Assembly (NCBI RefSeq): GCF_001808185.1
Contig: NZ_CP017668.1
Coordinates: 3,596,001 to 3,660,000, forward strand
Direction: 5' to 3'
Source of the DNA: Jeongeupia sp. USM3
GTDB lineage: Bacteria > Pseudomonadota > Gammaproteobacteria > Burkholderiales > Chitinibacteraceae
DNA length: 64,000 bases
How positions within the stretch are numbered: position 1 is the stretch's first letter; each line of letters begins with the position of its first letter. Shown here piece by piece: positions 44,613 to 52,810 of the stretch. The position numbers were made by a program, and so were the translations under genes. Under the pieces are notes generated by a model. The model had not been told where the DNA came from. It did not search any database and worked only from the letters and a program-made list of their open reading frames with translations.

Positions 44613-45242
44613 TCAGGAAGTCTTGCGGCCCAGCACGGCGGCCAGCGCGCTGGCCATGGCGGTATCGGGCAAGGGGCGGTCCTGCCGGGGGGCTTGCGGC
44701 TTGGCCGGCCTGTTGCGCGCCTGCGCCGGCTTGCCCGGCTTTGCCGCGCCATCCTTGCCTGCCGGTCTCGTACCGGCCGGACGCGGCTTCGGTGCTTCCT
44801 TGGCCCGCTCCGCGCGGCGCGCTTCCTGTTCCGCACGGCGTGCTTCGTGCTCGGCCCGGCGTGCTTCGCGGGCTGCGGTGATCCGCGCCTCGTTGGCCGC
44901 CTTGATGCGTGCCTGGATGGCAGCCGAAGCGGCAGCGGCGTGCGCCTGCTGTTCTTCGGTCATTTCGCCGCTCGGCGTACCGTCGAGCGCATAGCGCTGG
45001 CCGCCGGCGGCCATCGCCGCCTGGTAGGCCGGGCGGCGCACCCACAGGAACACCGCACGCGCGATCTTGTCGGCGTCCAGCCCCTTGGCCTCGCATTCGG
45101 CCTTGAGCCGGTCACGGGTGTCGAGCGCCAGCGGCTTGGTTTGCTTGAGATCGAACACGGCGGGCCAGTGTTCGGCCAGCAGCGCAAACGCGGCCTGGCG
45201 TTCCTCGGCCATTCTCTGTTTGCGGTTGGATGTCTCGGTCAT
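44613..45242 (-). CDS. ProQ/FinO-domain RNA chaperone
   Basis: This 209-residue protein has a ProQ/FinO domain at about 12-100 (AFALLAEHWPAVFDLKQTKPLA, VFLWVRRPAYQAAMAAGGQRYALDG). A helical Ala/Arg/Glu-repeat segment follows (about 105-150, REARRAEHEARRAEQ-type repeats), then a Pro/Lys/Arg-rich disordered tail ending in DTAMASALAAVLGRK. ProQ-domain proteins bind structured sRNAs and mRNA 3' ends. The arginine-rich heptad-like repeats may add RNA affinity. It is monocistronic, transcribed towards the Gfo/Idh genes, with tRNA-Thr upstream on the same strand. Confidence 0.85.
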   Translation of the reverse strand: MTETSNRKQRMAEERQAAFALLAEHWPAVFDLKQTKPLALDTRDRLKAECEAKGLDADKIARAVFLWVRRPAYQAAMAAGGQRYALDGTPSGEMTEEQQAHAAAASAAIQARIKAANEARITAAREARRAEHEARRAEQEARRAERAKEAPKPRPAGTRPAGKDGAAKPGKPAQARNRPAKPQAPRQDRPLPDTAMASALAAVLGRKTS

Positions 45243-45314
45243 GACGCCTCCGTTTGCGCGGGTGTGCAGCTATGGGTGTTATTAGACAGATTTCTAATCA
45301 ACACCACAAAGACA

Positions 45315-45340
45315 AAGGGCCTAGCCGCAGCTAAGCCCTT
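45315..45340 (-). terminator. Terminator following tRNA-Thr
   Basis: On the minus strand AAGGGCTTAGC-TGCG-GCTAGGCCCTT forms a stem with one mismatch 9 bp past the tRNA 3' end and is followed by a T-rich run. Confidence 0.65.
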
Positions 45341-45348
45341 GTTGGTAC

Positions 45349-45424
45349 TGGTGCCGGCGGCAGGATTCGAACTCGCGACCCCCTGATTACAAGTCAGGTG
45401 CTCTACCAACTGAGCTACACCGGC
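45349..45424 (-). tRNA. tRNA-Thr (anticodon UGU)
   Basis: The minus strand gives a standard cloverleaf. The acceptor stem GCCGGTG pairs with CGCCGGC, and the D-arm contains TAGCTCAGTTGGTAGAGC. The anticodon stem is CCTGA/TCAGG with loop CTTGTAA (anticodon TGT), and the T-arm contains GTTCGAATC. The genomic 3' end is ACCA, so CCA is encoded. Confidence 0.95.
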
Positions 45425-45522
45425 GAAGAGCGGCATTCTAGCCGCTTGGCGCGCGCTTGGGAACTCCCTTGGCCGGTCGGTACGATTGCGGCGATTCACA
45501 GCCGGCCGTTTCGCCGCTAAAA

Positions 45523-45537
45523 TGCAATCAAGTTGCA
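45523..45537 (+). promoter_or_regulatory. Palindrome before the metal ABC operon
   Basis: TGCAA-TCAAG-TTGCA is a 15-bp inverted repeat about 55 bp before the first small ORF of the operon. It could be a metalloregulator (Zur or MntR class) operator, but it does not match their best-known consensus. Confidence 0.35.
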
Positions 45538-45590
45538 ACTGGATCGAGCTCGTCCGTCGCGGATTATCCGCCATATCGGGCAACAATACG

Positions 45591-45737
45591 ATGACCCATC
45601 AAGCTCACAACACGATGTCCAGCGCGCCGCGGCGGCTGGCGAGCTGGCTTTTCGCGCTCGGCGCCGGGCAGCGGCTGTTGCTGGTTTCACCGCTGATCGC
45701 GCTCGTCTGGGCGCTGGTCGCGTGGTCGCTGCAATGA
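45591..45737 (+). CDS. Small single-helix membrane protein (48 aa) leading the metal ABC operon
   Basis: ATG 45591 opens a 48-residue frame with a polar start (MTHQAHNTMSSAPRRL) and one strongly hydrophobic C-terminal helix (LLLVSPLIALVWALVAWSL). Its stop overlaps the ATPase start (AATGA), a sign of translational coupling. I do not recognise a family. It could be an assembly or regulatory small protein of the transporter, or a leader ORF needed for ATPase translation. Confidence 0.5.
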   Translation: MTHQAHNTMSSAPRRLASWLFALGAGQRLLLVSPLIALVWALVAWSLQ

Positions 45738-46450
45738 TCACGCTCGATCACGTCTGCGTGAAGTATCGCCAGCGGCTGGCGGTGGCCGAGGTCTGCGGCA
45801 CGTTCGCAACCGGGCGGTCGACGGCGATCGTCGGCCCGAACGGTGCCGGCAAGACGACGCTGCTCAAGGCGATGGCCGGCCTGCAGCCGCTGGCGTCGGG
45901 ACTGATCCATGCGCCGGAGCGCGTTGCCTATCTGCCGCAACGGACCGAGCTCGACCGGCAGTTTCCGATGACGGTGGCCGAGCTGGCGCTGTCGGGCAGC
46001 TGGCGGCGCAGCGGGGCGTGGCGCCGGCTCGATCGTACCGAGCAGGACAGGGCGGCGCATGCGCTCGGCCACATGGGGCTGGCCGAGCTGGCGAACCGGC
46101 CGATCGGCACGCTGTCGGGCGGGCAGCTGCAGCGCGCGCGCTTTGCGCGGCTGATGGTGCAGGACGCGCCGGTGCTGCTGCTCGACGAACCGCTCAACAA
46201 TCTGGACCCGGCGAGTCGCGATCTGCTGCTCAAGCAGCTGACCGACTGGCAGATCGAGGGGCGGACCGTGATTGCGGTGATGCACGACCTCGATCTGGTG
46301 TCGCGGCATTTTGACGAAACGCTGCTGCTCTCGGGCACCGTGCAGGCGTGGGGCGCGACACCGACGGTGCTGGCCGCGGCGCGCGCCGAGATCGGGTTTA
46401 CCGGCCATTCGCTGTGGGTGAACCCGCTGGCCGAGGAGGCGGGATCGTGA
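45734..46450 (+). CDS. Zinc/manganese ABC transporter ATPase (AztA/ZnuC-like)
   Basis: This 238-residue ATPase begins at ATG 45734 (the longer frame is upstream noise). It has Walker A GPNGAGKTTLLKA, a Q-loop (YLPQRTELD), signature LSGGQLQRARFARLM, Walker B VLLLDEPLNNLD and switch His (AVMHDLDLV). The ATPase-permease-binding-protein order and the sequence style match the cluster A-I metal importers for Zn2+ or Mn2+. The gene overlaps the permease start (GTGA). Confidence 0.88.
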   Translation: MITLDHVCVKYRQRLAVAEVCGTFATGRSTAIVGPNGAGKTTLLKAMAGLQPLASGLIHAPERVAYLPQRTELDRQFPMTVAELALSGSWRRSGAWRRLDRTEQDRAAHALGHMGLAELANRPIGTLSGGQLQRARFARLMVQDAPVLLLDEPLNNLDPASRDLLLKQLTDWQIEGRTVIAVMHDLDLVSRHFDETLLLSGTVQAWGATPTVLAAARAEIGFTGHSLWVNPLAEEAGS

Positions 46451-47313
46451 GCCTGAACGAATTGCTGATTTCTCCGTTTGCCGAGTTCGACTTCATGCGC
46501 CGCGCGCTGGTCGGCTGCGTGGTGCTGGCGCTGAGCTGCGCGCCGGTCGGGGTGTTGCTGGTGCTGCGGCGGATGAGTCTGATGGGCGACGCGCTGTCGC
46601 ACGCGGTGCTGCCGGGTGCGGCGGTCGGTTATCTGATCGGCGGTTTCGCGCTGCCGTGGCTTGCCGGCGGCGGCATTGTCGCGGCGCTGCTGGTCGCCGT
46701 GCTGGCCGGGGTGGCCGGGCGCTACACGGTGCTGAACGAGGACGCGAGCTTCGCCGGTTTCTACCTGATGGCGCTGGCGCTTGGCGTGGTGCTGATTTCG
46801 CGCTGGGGCAGCCAGGTCGATCTGATCCATTTGCTGTTCGGCTCGGTGCTGGCGATCGACGACGCTGCGCTTTACGTCGTCGCCGCGGTGGCGACGATCA
46901 GTATCGCGTGGCTGGCGCTGTGCTATCGCGGTGTGGTGCTTGAATGCGTCGACCCGGGTTTTCTGGCCGCGGCCGGCCGTGGCGGCAGTCCGTATCACCT
47001 GGGGCTGATCGTGCTGACGGTGCTCAACCTCGTTGCCGGTTTCCAGGCGATGGGCACGCTGATGGCGATCGGGCTGATGATGCTGCCGGCGACGGTTGCG
47101 CGCTTGTGGGCCGATACGCTGCCGGGGTTGATGGGCATCGCCTGGGTGGTCGGGCTGGTGTCGACGGTCGGCGGGCTGCTGGTGTCGTACCACGCCGGCC
47201 TGCCGTCGGGCCCGGCCATCGTGCTGGTCGCCAGCCTGTTCTATCTGGTGTCGCTGACGGTGGCGCCGCACGGCTGGCGCGGACAGCGCGGCGCACAGGC
47301 CGACACACGCTAG
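46447..47313 (+). CDS. Zinc/manganese ABC transporter permease
   Basis: GTG 46447 gives 288 residues with about eight hydrophobic segments. The ABC-3 (ZnuB/MntB) permease signatures are RMSLMGDALSHAVLPGAAVGYL, EDASFAGFYLMALALGVVLIS and GFQAMGTLMAIGLMMLPATVARLW. It forms the homodimeric metal channel for the ATPase and binding protein on either side. Overlap with the ATPase stop indicates co-translation. Confidence 0.9.
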   Translation: MSLNELLISPFAEFDFMRRALVGCVVLALSCAPVGVLLVLRRMSLMGDALSHAVLPGAAVGYLIGGFALPWLAGGGIVAALLVAVLAGVAGRYTVLNEDASFAGFYLMALALGVVLISRWGSQVDLIHLLFGSVLAIDDAALYVVAAVATISIAWLALCYRGVVLECVDPGFLAAAGRGGSPYHLGLIVLTVLNLVAGFQAMGTLMAIGLMMLPATVARLWADTLPGLMGIAWVVGLVSTVGGLLVSYHAGLPSGPAIVLVASLFYLVSLTVAPHGWRGQRGAQADTR

Positions 47314-47338
47314 GATTCTGTCTGGTAGGGAGTTGAAA

Positions 47339-48256
47339 ATGATTCGTCGCGGCATGCTTGGCAGGCTGTTTGCAATGGGGTTGCTCATCGGTTTGAGCGG
47401 CGCCGCCCGGGCGGCCGAACCCTTGCCGGTGGTCGCCAGCTTCAGCATTCTTGGCGATCTGGTGCAGAACGTCGGCGGTGACCGGGTCAAGGTGACGACG
47501 CTGGTCGGCGCCGACGGCGATGCGCACGTGTACCAGCCGACGCCGGCCGATGTCGGCACGCTGGCCAAGAGCCGAGTGTTCTTCGTCAACGGCCTCGGAT
47601 TCGAAGGCTGGATGAAGCGGCTGACCGCATCGAGCAAGTACAAGGGAACGGTTGTGACCGTGTCGGACGGCATCAAGCCGCGCGCGATGGCGGGGGAGGG
47701 TCACGATGATCATGGCCACGACCACGGCACCGATCCGCATGCGTGGCAGGACGTCGACAACGCGCGGCTGATGGTGAAGAACATCGCCGCGGCGCTGGCG
47801 AAGATCGACCCGGCCGGCGCCGGTGTCTATCAGGCGAATGCTGCGAAGTACGACGGCCAGCTGGCCGAGCTGGCGCGCTGGGCCGACGCGCAGGTTGCGG
47901 CGATTCCGGCCGCCAAACGCAAGGTCATCACCAGCCACGATGCATTCGGCTATCTCGGCGCGCGTTACAAAATCACGCTGCTGTCGCCGCAGGGCCTGTC
48001 GACCGAGGCCGAAGCGAGCGCCAAGGACGTCGGCAAGCTGATCCGCCAGATCAAGCAGAGCGGCATCAAGGCGGTGTTCGTCGAGAACATCAGCAACCGC
48101 AAGCTGATCGAGCAGATCGGCCGCGAAACCGGCGCTTCGCTCGAAGGCGAGCTGTACTCGGACGCGTTGTCGAAGAATCCGCAGGCCAACAGCTACGTGA
48201 ACATGTATCGCCACAACATCACGACCCTGGTCGCAGGGATGAAGGCGAACAAGTAA
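47339..48256 (+). CDS. Periplasmic zinc/manganese-binding protein (ZnuA/AztC-like)
   Basis: ATG 47339 (GGGAG 6 bp upstream) gives 305 residues with a signal peptide ending GAARA. The cluster A-I fold is shown by VVASFSILGDLVQNVGG, a His in GDAHVYQPTPAD, the histidine-rich loop GEGHDDHGHDHGTDPHAWQD, and VITSHDAFGYLGARY. The His-rich loop points to zinc rather than manganese. It is the last gene of the operon, followed by a strong terminator. Confidence 0.88.
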   Translation: MIRRGMLGRLFAMGLLIGLSGAARAAEPLPVVASFSILGDLVQNVGGDRVKVTTLVGADGDAHVYQPTPADVGTLAKSRVFFVNGLGFEGWMKRLTASSKYKGTVVTVSDGIKPRAMAGEGHDDHGHDHGTDPHAWQDVDNARLMVKNIAAALAKIDPAGAGVYQANAAKYDGQLAELARWADAQVAAIPAAKRKVITSHDAFGYLGARYKITLLSPQGLSTEAEASAKDVGKLIRQIKQSGIKAVFVENISNRKLIEQIGRETGASLEGELYSDALSKNPQANSYVNMYRHNITTLVAGMKANK

Positions 48257-48281
48257 GCGCACGGTGATCGTTCGATCGGCA

Positions 48282-48313
48282 ACAAAAAAACCCGGCAACG
48301 CCGGGTTTTTTTG
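48282..48313 (+). terminator. Bidirectional terminator between the metal operon and the reductase gene
   Basis: CCCGGC-AAC-GCCGGG is a 6-bp GC stem flanked by A7 and T7. It serves the metal operon and, on the other strand, the convergent reductase gene. Confidence 0.9.
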
Positions 48314-48329
48314 TTTGGAGCACGGCCGC

Positions 48330-49352
48330 CTACTTCTTGGCCACGTCCTTCGACGAGAAGAACGCATCCGAGAAGAATTCGTCGCCGGGCAGGCCGCGGG
48401 CGACGCAGTGCTGGTACGCCGCCTCGACCATCACTGGCGCGCCGCAAGCGTAGACCTGCCAGCCGGAAAGGTTGCCGAAGTCGTCCATCACCGCGTCGTG
48501 CAGGAAGCCGGTCCGCCCCGGCCATTCGCCCTTGGGTTCGGACAGCACCGGGATGAAGGTGAAGTTCGGATGCTCGCGCTGCCATGCATCGGTCAGCTCG
48601 GTCATGTAGTAGTCGTCGACGGTGCGCGCGCCCCAGTAGAGGATCATTTCGCGCCGGATGCCCTTGTTGAAGGCGTGCTCGAGAATGCCCTTGATCGGTG
48701 CGAAGCCGGTACCGGTGGCGAGGAAGATGATCGGCTTGTCGCTGTCCTCGCGCAGGAAGAACGAACCGAGCGGCCCGGTAAAGCGGAAGATCTCGCGTTC
48801 CTTCAGCTCGTTCCACACGTATTCGGAGAAATCGCCGCCCGGCACGTGGCGGATGTGCAGCTGCAGGTACTCGGAATCGTGCGGCGCGTTGGCAATCGAG
48901 AAGCTGCGCTTCTTGCCGGTCTTGGTATGGATGTCGATGTACTGGCCGGCGAGGAACTGCATCCGCTCGGTCGCCGGCAGTTTCAGCGACAGCACGGCGA
49001 CGTCGTGCGAAACCTTGTCGATCTTCTGCACCCGGCACGGCAGCGTCTTGATCTGGATGTCCTTGGTTGCGGCGACCTCGCGGCATTCGATCGTCACCGC
49101 GTCGGAGACGGCCGTCGCGCAGCAGAACAGCGCCAGCCCGCGCTCGCGTTCGGTCTGCGACAGTGCCGATTCGGCGTGCGGGCCGTGCGCGACCTCGCCC
49201 GACACGACCTGGCCCTTGCACGCGCCGCAGGCGCCGTTCTTGCAGCCGTAGGGCATATTGAAACCGCTGCGCATCGCGGCATCGAGGAAGGTTTCGTCGC
49301 CTTCGAGGCTGATTTGCTGGCCCGAAGGCAGGATGGTAAGTTGCTTCGACAT
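48330..49352 (-). CDS. [2Fe-2S] ferredoxin-NAD(P)H reductase (AscD/E3-like)
   Basis: This 340-residue protein fuses a plant-type ferredoxin to a ferredoxin-reductase. The cluster ligands are GCKNGACGACKGQ and the later LALFCCATA. The FAD region is RSFSIANAP, and the NAD region GTGFAPIKGILEHA with a final aromatic-like YACGAPVMVE. Homologues in related bacteria are annotated CDP-6-deoxy-glucoseen reductase, though many act as general electron-transfer partners of oxygenases. Its partner oxygenase is not in the window. ATG 49350-49352 keeps the family start. Confidence 0.85.
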   Translation of the reverse strand: MSKQLTILPSGQQISLEGDETFLDAAMRSGFNMPYGCKNGACGACKGQVVSGEVAHGPHAESALSQTERERGLALFCCATAVSDAVTIECREVAATKDIQIKTLPCRVQKIDKVSHDVAVLSLKLPATERMQFLAGQYIDIHTKTGKKRSFSIANAPHDSEYLQLHIRHVPGGDFSEYVWNELKEREIFRFTGPLGSFFLREDSDKPIIFLATGTGFAPIKGILEHAFNKGIRREMILYWGARTVDDYYMTELTDAWQREHPNFTFIPVLSEPKGEWPGRTGFLHDAVMDDFGNLSGWQVYACGAPVMVEAAYQHCVARGLPGDEFFSDAFFSSKDVAKK

Positions 49353-49367
49353 GTCTTCGTCTGTTGG

Positions 49368-50288
49368 ATGATCTTGCGTAAACCGAAACTCAAACCGCGG
49401 CTGCTGATCGTCGGTTGTGGCGACGTGATGGCGCGGGCCTTGCCGTGGCTCTCGCGGCGGTTCCGCCTCTACGTCAGCGTGCGTTCGAATGAATCGGCGG
49501 CGCGCCTGCGTGCGCTCGGTGCCATTCCGGTCGCTGCCGATCTCGATGCAGGCATTCCGCTGCGGCTGGCCGGGCTTGCGCGCTGGGTGATCCACAGCGC
49601 ACCGCCGCCCGCGGACGGAAACCGCGATCCGCGTACCCGCCGGCTGCTGGCCGCGCTGGCGCGGCCGAACCGGGCCAGTTTATCACAGCGCCATGTTGCG
49701 CCGGGCCGGCTGGCTTACATCGGGACCAGCGGTGTTTACGGCGATGTCGACGGCGCGTGGATAGCCGAAGCGCGCGCCCTCCGGCCCGATTCGTCACGCG
49801 CCCGGCGCCGGGCCGACGCCGAGGCCGCGCTGCGCGCGTTTGCGCGACGCCGGCACGTCCGGCTGGCCCTGTTGCGCGCGCCGGGCATCTACGCCGAAGG
49901 GCGGCTGCCCGAAGCGCGCATCCGCCGCGGCGAGCCGGCGATTGCCGCTGCCGAGGACAGCTACTCGAACCACATCCACGCCGACGATCTGGCGCACGCG
50001 GTCTGTCTGGCGCTGTTCCGCGCCAGGCCGCTGCGCGCGTACAACGCCAGCGACGACGCGCCGGGCAGGATGGGCGACTGGTTCGATCAGGTCGCCGACC
50101 TGCTCGGCCTGCCGCGGGTGCCGCGCGTCAGCCGTGCCGACGCGCAGGCGCAGGTGTCGCCGGGGCTGCTGAGTTATCTGAATGAATCGCGCCGGCTCGA
50201 CAATGGTCGGATCAGGCGCGAGCTGCGGCTACGGCTGCGCTGGCCCTGCGTCGAGGCCTGGCTGGCGGCGCAGCAGGCTGACGACTAG
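49368..50288 (+). CDS. NAD-dependent epimerase/YeeZ-like short-chain protein
   Basis: ATG 49368 gives 306 residues. The Rossmann opening LLIVGCGDVMARALPWLSRR is followed by a substrate-side lid. IGTSGVYGDVDGAWIAE carries the S/Y pair of extended SDR enzymes, and SNHIHADDLAHAVC is typical of YeeZ-like epimerase-family proteins. The catalytic Y-x3-K is not clearly present (Y-G-D-V-D follows), so it may be an atypical member. It diverges from the reductase gene across only 15 bp. Substrate unknown. Confidence 0.7.
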   Translation: MILRKPKLKPRLLIVGCGDVMARALPWLSRRFRLYVSVRSNESAARLRALGAIPVAADLDAGIPLRLAGLARWVIHSAPPPADGNRDPRTRRLLAALARPNRASLSQRHVAPGRLAYIGTSGVYGDVDGAWIAEARALRPDSSRARRRADAEAALRAFARRRHVRLALLRAPGIYAEGRLPEARIRRGEPAIAAAEDSYSNHIHADDLAHAVCLALFRARPLRAYNASDDAPGRMGDWFDQVADLLGLPRVPRVSRADAQAQVSPGLLSYLNESRRLDNGRIRRELRLRLRWPCVEAWLAAQQADD

Positions 50289-51046
50289 CCGGTCAGCGCC
50301 CGGCGCTCGCGTTCGAGCTGGGCGATCTGCCGCTGCAACGCCGCTTCGGCGCCGCGCGGCAGCGAGACGAACTGGCAGCCGAGCAGCCGCTGCTCGCCTT
50401 GCGGCAGCAGCACGGTGCGGGTGCCGCGCACCGACAGGTCGGTCTGGAAAGTCACGCCGGCGCCGAGTTCGAGCGTTGCGCCGCGCAGGACGTCGCCGCG
50501 TGCGAGCAGACCGACGTTGATTGCGCCGGCCCACAGCCCGACGCCGCCGAGCGAGATGTCGTGCAGGTTGAAACCGGCGGCGCTGCCGTCGGGCAGGGTG
50601 ACGCGACAGCGGTACGGGTTGACGATCGGCGTCTGCAGCCGGAAGAACTCGCGCCGCTGCAGCTTGACGAGCTGTTCCGGCAGCGCGGCTTCGAACGCCG
50701 GCGAGTCGTCGTGCTGGACGATGGTTGGTGCCGTGCAGACGAACTGCACCTTGACGCCGTCGGGCAGCGCGACGAACACGTTGCGCGGCGATGCCTGCAA
50801 GGCGCGGTTGATCGCGTCCTGGCCGGCCCAGTCGAAGCGGAAGCGCCGCGCCTTGGCGTCGACATCGAGGATGCGCGTCGTCAGCATCGACTTGCCGTGA
50901 TCGAAATAGATCGTCACAAAATCGCCGCGGTTCATCAGGTTGCGCAGCACGGCCGCAACTTCGAGCGGATTGCTCAGCGTGTAGGCCGCGAGGTCGTCGC
51001 TCTCGGCCAGCGGATGGAGATTCGGGTCTTGCATGTGGCCGGTCAT
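50285..51046 (-). CDS. ycgR: Flagellar brake protein YcgR (PilZNR-PilZ)
   Basis: This 253-residue protein has an N-terminal PilZNR domain (about 10-115) and a C-terminal PilZ domain with the c-di-GMP motif RREFFRLQTP at about 134-143 and DISLGGVGL at about 167-175. It slows flagellar rotation when c-di-GMP is high. The start ATG overlaps the sco stop (ATGA), so the pair is co-translated. No flagellar gene lies near. Confidence 0.9.
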   Translation of the reverse strand: MTGHMQDPNLHPLAESDDLAAYTLSNPLEVAAVLRNLMNRGDFVTIYFDHGKSMLTTRILDVDAKARRFRFDWAGQDAINRALQASPRNVFVALPDGVKVQFVCTAPTIVQHDDSPAFEAALPEQLVKLQRREFFRLQTPIVNPYRCRVTLPDGSAAGFNLHDISLGGVGLWAGAINVGLLARGDVLRGATLELGAGVTFQTDLSVRGTRTVLLPQGEQRLLGCQFVSLPRGAEAALQRQIAQLERERRALTG

Positions 51047-51618
51047 TCCTGGACGAGTGCGCGCAGATCGTGGGCCAGTACCGCGCTGCCCGCGCCGTAG
51101 TTGACCAGCACGCGCAGCTTGCCCTGCTTGTCGATCAGATAGGTGCCGGCGCTGTGGTCGACGGTGTAGTTGGCGCCGCTGCCCTGCTGCTGGACGATGA
51201 CCTTGTACTGCTCGGCGACCTTGTCGACGTCGGCCCTGCTGCCGGTCAGGCCGATGAAGCGCGGATCGAACGCCGGTACGTATTGCGACAGCACCGCGGT
51301 GGTGTCGCGCAGCGGGTCGACGCTGACGAACAGCACCTGCACCTTGTCGGCGTCGGCACCGAGCTGTTTCATCACGTCCTTGAGTTCGACCATCGTCGTC
51401 GGGCAGACGTCGGGGCACTGGGTATAGCCGAAGAACAGTGCGACGGCCTTGCCGTGGAAATCCGACAGCTTACGCGGCTTGCCATCCTGCGCCGTCAGCG
51501 TGAAATCGCCGCCGAAACTTGCGCCGGAAATATCGCTGCCCTGAAAAGAGGCCGGCTTGCCGCAGGCGGCGAGCAGCAAGGCAAAGGCAAGGGTCAGAAG
51601 CAGTCTGAAGGCGCGCAT
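51043..51618 (-). CDS. SCO1/SenC/PrrC-family copper chaperone lipoprotein
   Basis: This 191-residue protein has a lipobox (LLLAAC) at about 14-19, so it should be anchored to a membrane facing the periplasm. The thioredoxin-like domain has the copper-binding CPDVCP at about 69-74 and the His in VDHSAGTYLID. SCO proteins help assemble CuA in cytochrome oxidases or act as thiol reductases. No oxidase genes are near. TTG 51654 is a possible earlier start, but ATG 51618 gives the cleaner signal sequence. Confidence 0.88.
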   Translation of the reverse strand: MRAFRLLLTLAFALLLAACGKPASFQGSDISGASFGGDFTLTAQDGKPRKLSDFHGKAVALFFGYTQCPDVCPTTMVELKDVMKQLGADADKVQVLFVSVDPLRDTTAVLSQYVPAFDPRFIGLTGSRADVDKVAEQYKVIVQQQGSGANYTVDHSAGTYLIDKQGKLRVLVNYGAGSAVLAHDLRALVQE

Positions 51619-51687
51619 GATGGCCGGGGCGGGATCAAACCGCCAAGTGTGCAATGCCGCGCCGCCGGCGGCAAGCGGGTTGGAAAC

Positions 51688-52362
51688 TTACGTCGCCAGT
51701 TGCGCCACCGCCGGTGTGTTCAGGCAGCCGTCGACGGCATCGGCCGCATGGGCGATCTCGCCGAGCAGCGGCGCAGGCAGATGCTGCCGCAGCCAGGCCA
51801 GGTTGTCGTCATAGCGGTCCATGCCGGGGTCGATGCGATTGGCGATCCAGCCCGCCAGCGGCAGGCCGGCGGCGACGATGGCGTTGGCCGACAACAGCGC
51901 GTGATTCAGGCAGCCGAGGCGCATGCCGACGACGAGGATCACCGGCGCACCGAAGCGCTGCGCCAATACCTGCATGTCGGCATCCATGGTCAGCGGCGCA
52001 TGCCAGCCACCGGCGCCTTCGATCAGCAGCACGTCGCACATCGCCTGCAACTGTGCCGCACAGGCGGCGAGATGGTCGAGCGACACCGCGACGCCGGCCT
52101 CGCGCGCGGCGAGATGCGGCGAGATCGGTGGCGCGAAGCGGTAGGGGTTGGCGAGTTCGGCGGGAACGACAACGTTGCCGGCTGCACGATGCGCTTCGAC
52201 ATCGGCGTTGACGAGTTCGCCATCAAGCACGGTACAGCCCGAGGCGACCGGCTTCATCGCCACCGCGCGCAAGCCCTGGGCGGCAAAGCCCCGCAACAGC
52301 TGGCAGGTGGCGACCGTCTTGCCGACGTCGGTATCGGTGCCGGTGATGAAGTAGGTTTTCAT
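51688..52362 (-). CDS. bioD: Dethiobiotin synthetase BioD
   Basis: This 224-residue enzyme has the P-loop GTDTDVGKT at about 8-16, the MKPVASG motif, IEGAGGWHAPL and a terminal helical region, all typical of BioD. It closes the ureido ring of dethiobiotin from diaminopelargonate, CO2 and ATP in the cytoplasm. The other biotin genes (bioA, B, C, F) are not in the window, so it is a solitary gene here. ATG 52360-52362 is the only good start. Confidence 0.9.
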   Translation of the reverse strand: MKTYFITGTDTDVGKTVATCQLLRGFAAQGLRAVAMKPVASGCTVLDGELVNADVEAHRAAGNVVVPAELANPYRFAPPISPHLAAREAGVAVSLDHLAACAAQLQAMCDVLLIEGAGGWHAPLTMDADMQVLAQRFGAPVILVVGMRLGCLNHALLSANAIVAAGLPLAGWIANRIDPGMDRYDDNLAWLRQHLPAPLLGEIAHAADAVDGCLNTPAVAQLAT

Positions 52363-52429
52363 TGACCATCCTTGCGTGCGATCTTGATCGACCCGCGCAG
52401 TCCATCAGGGACGGCGATCAGGGAACTGA

Positions 52430-52792
52430 TCACGGCGTGTCCTTGGTCGCATCGAGCTTGCGCGCATGGCCGCGCGCCAGTTCGACCGGGTACTTCTCGG
52501 CGTTGAGCTTCAGCTTGCGCTCGACCACGGCGTTCAGGTCGAGCCCGGTGACGTCGGCCAGCCGCAGCAGGTAGAGCAGTACGTCGGCGACTTCCTCGCC
52601 GAGCCGGGTCGCGAATTCGGGCTCGGCACAGAGCGACTGCGATTGCTCGGGCGTCAGCCACTGGAACAGCTCGAGCAGCTCGGCGGCTTCGACCGACAGC
52701 GCGCTGGCGAGGTTCTTCGGCGTATGGAACTGGTCCCAGTCGCGCTCAAGGCTGAAAGCGCGCAGTCGCGACTGCAATTCGATGGTATTCAT
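52430..52792 (-). CDS. MazG-like nucleotide pyrophosphohydrolase
   Basis: This 120-residue protein has the all-alpha NTP-pyrophosphatase pattern: HTPKNLASALSVEAAELLELFQW (with EExxE-like acid residues), then EEVADVLLYLLRLADVTGLDL. Small homologues (RS21-C6/dCTPase type) hydrolyse non-canonical or excess dNTPs to monophosphates. It lies upstream of bioD and immediately downstream of modC on the same strand, so it may share the mod transcript. Confidence 0.85.
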   Translation of the reverse strand: MNTIELQSRLRAFSLERDWDQFHTPKNLASALSVEAAELLELFQWLTPEQSQSLCAEPEFATRLGEEVADVLLYLLRLADVTGLDLNAVVERKLKLNAEKYPVELARGHARKLDATKDTP

Positions 52793-52810
52793 GGCACTCC
52801 GCGGGAATGT

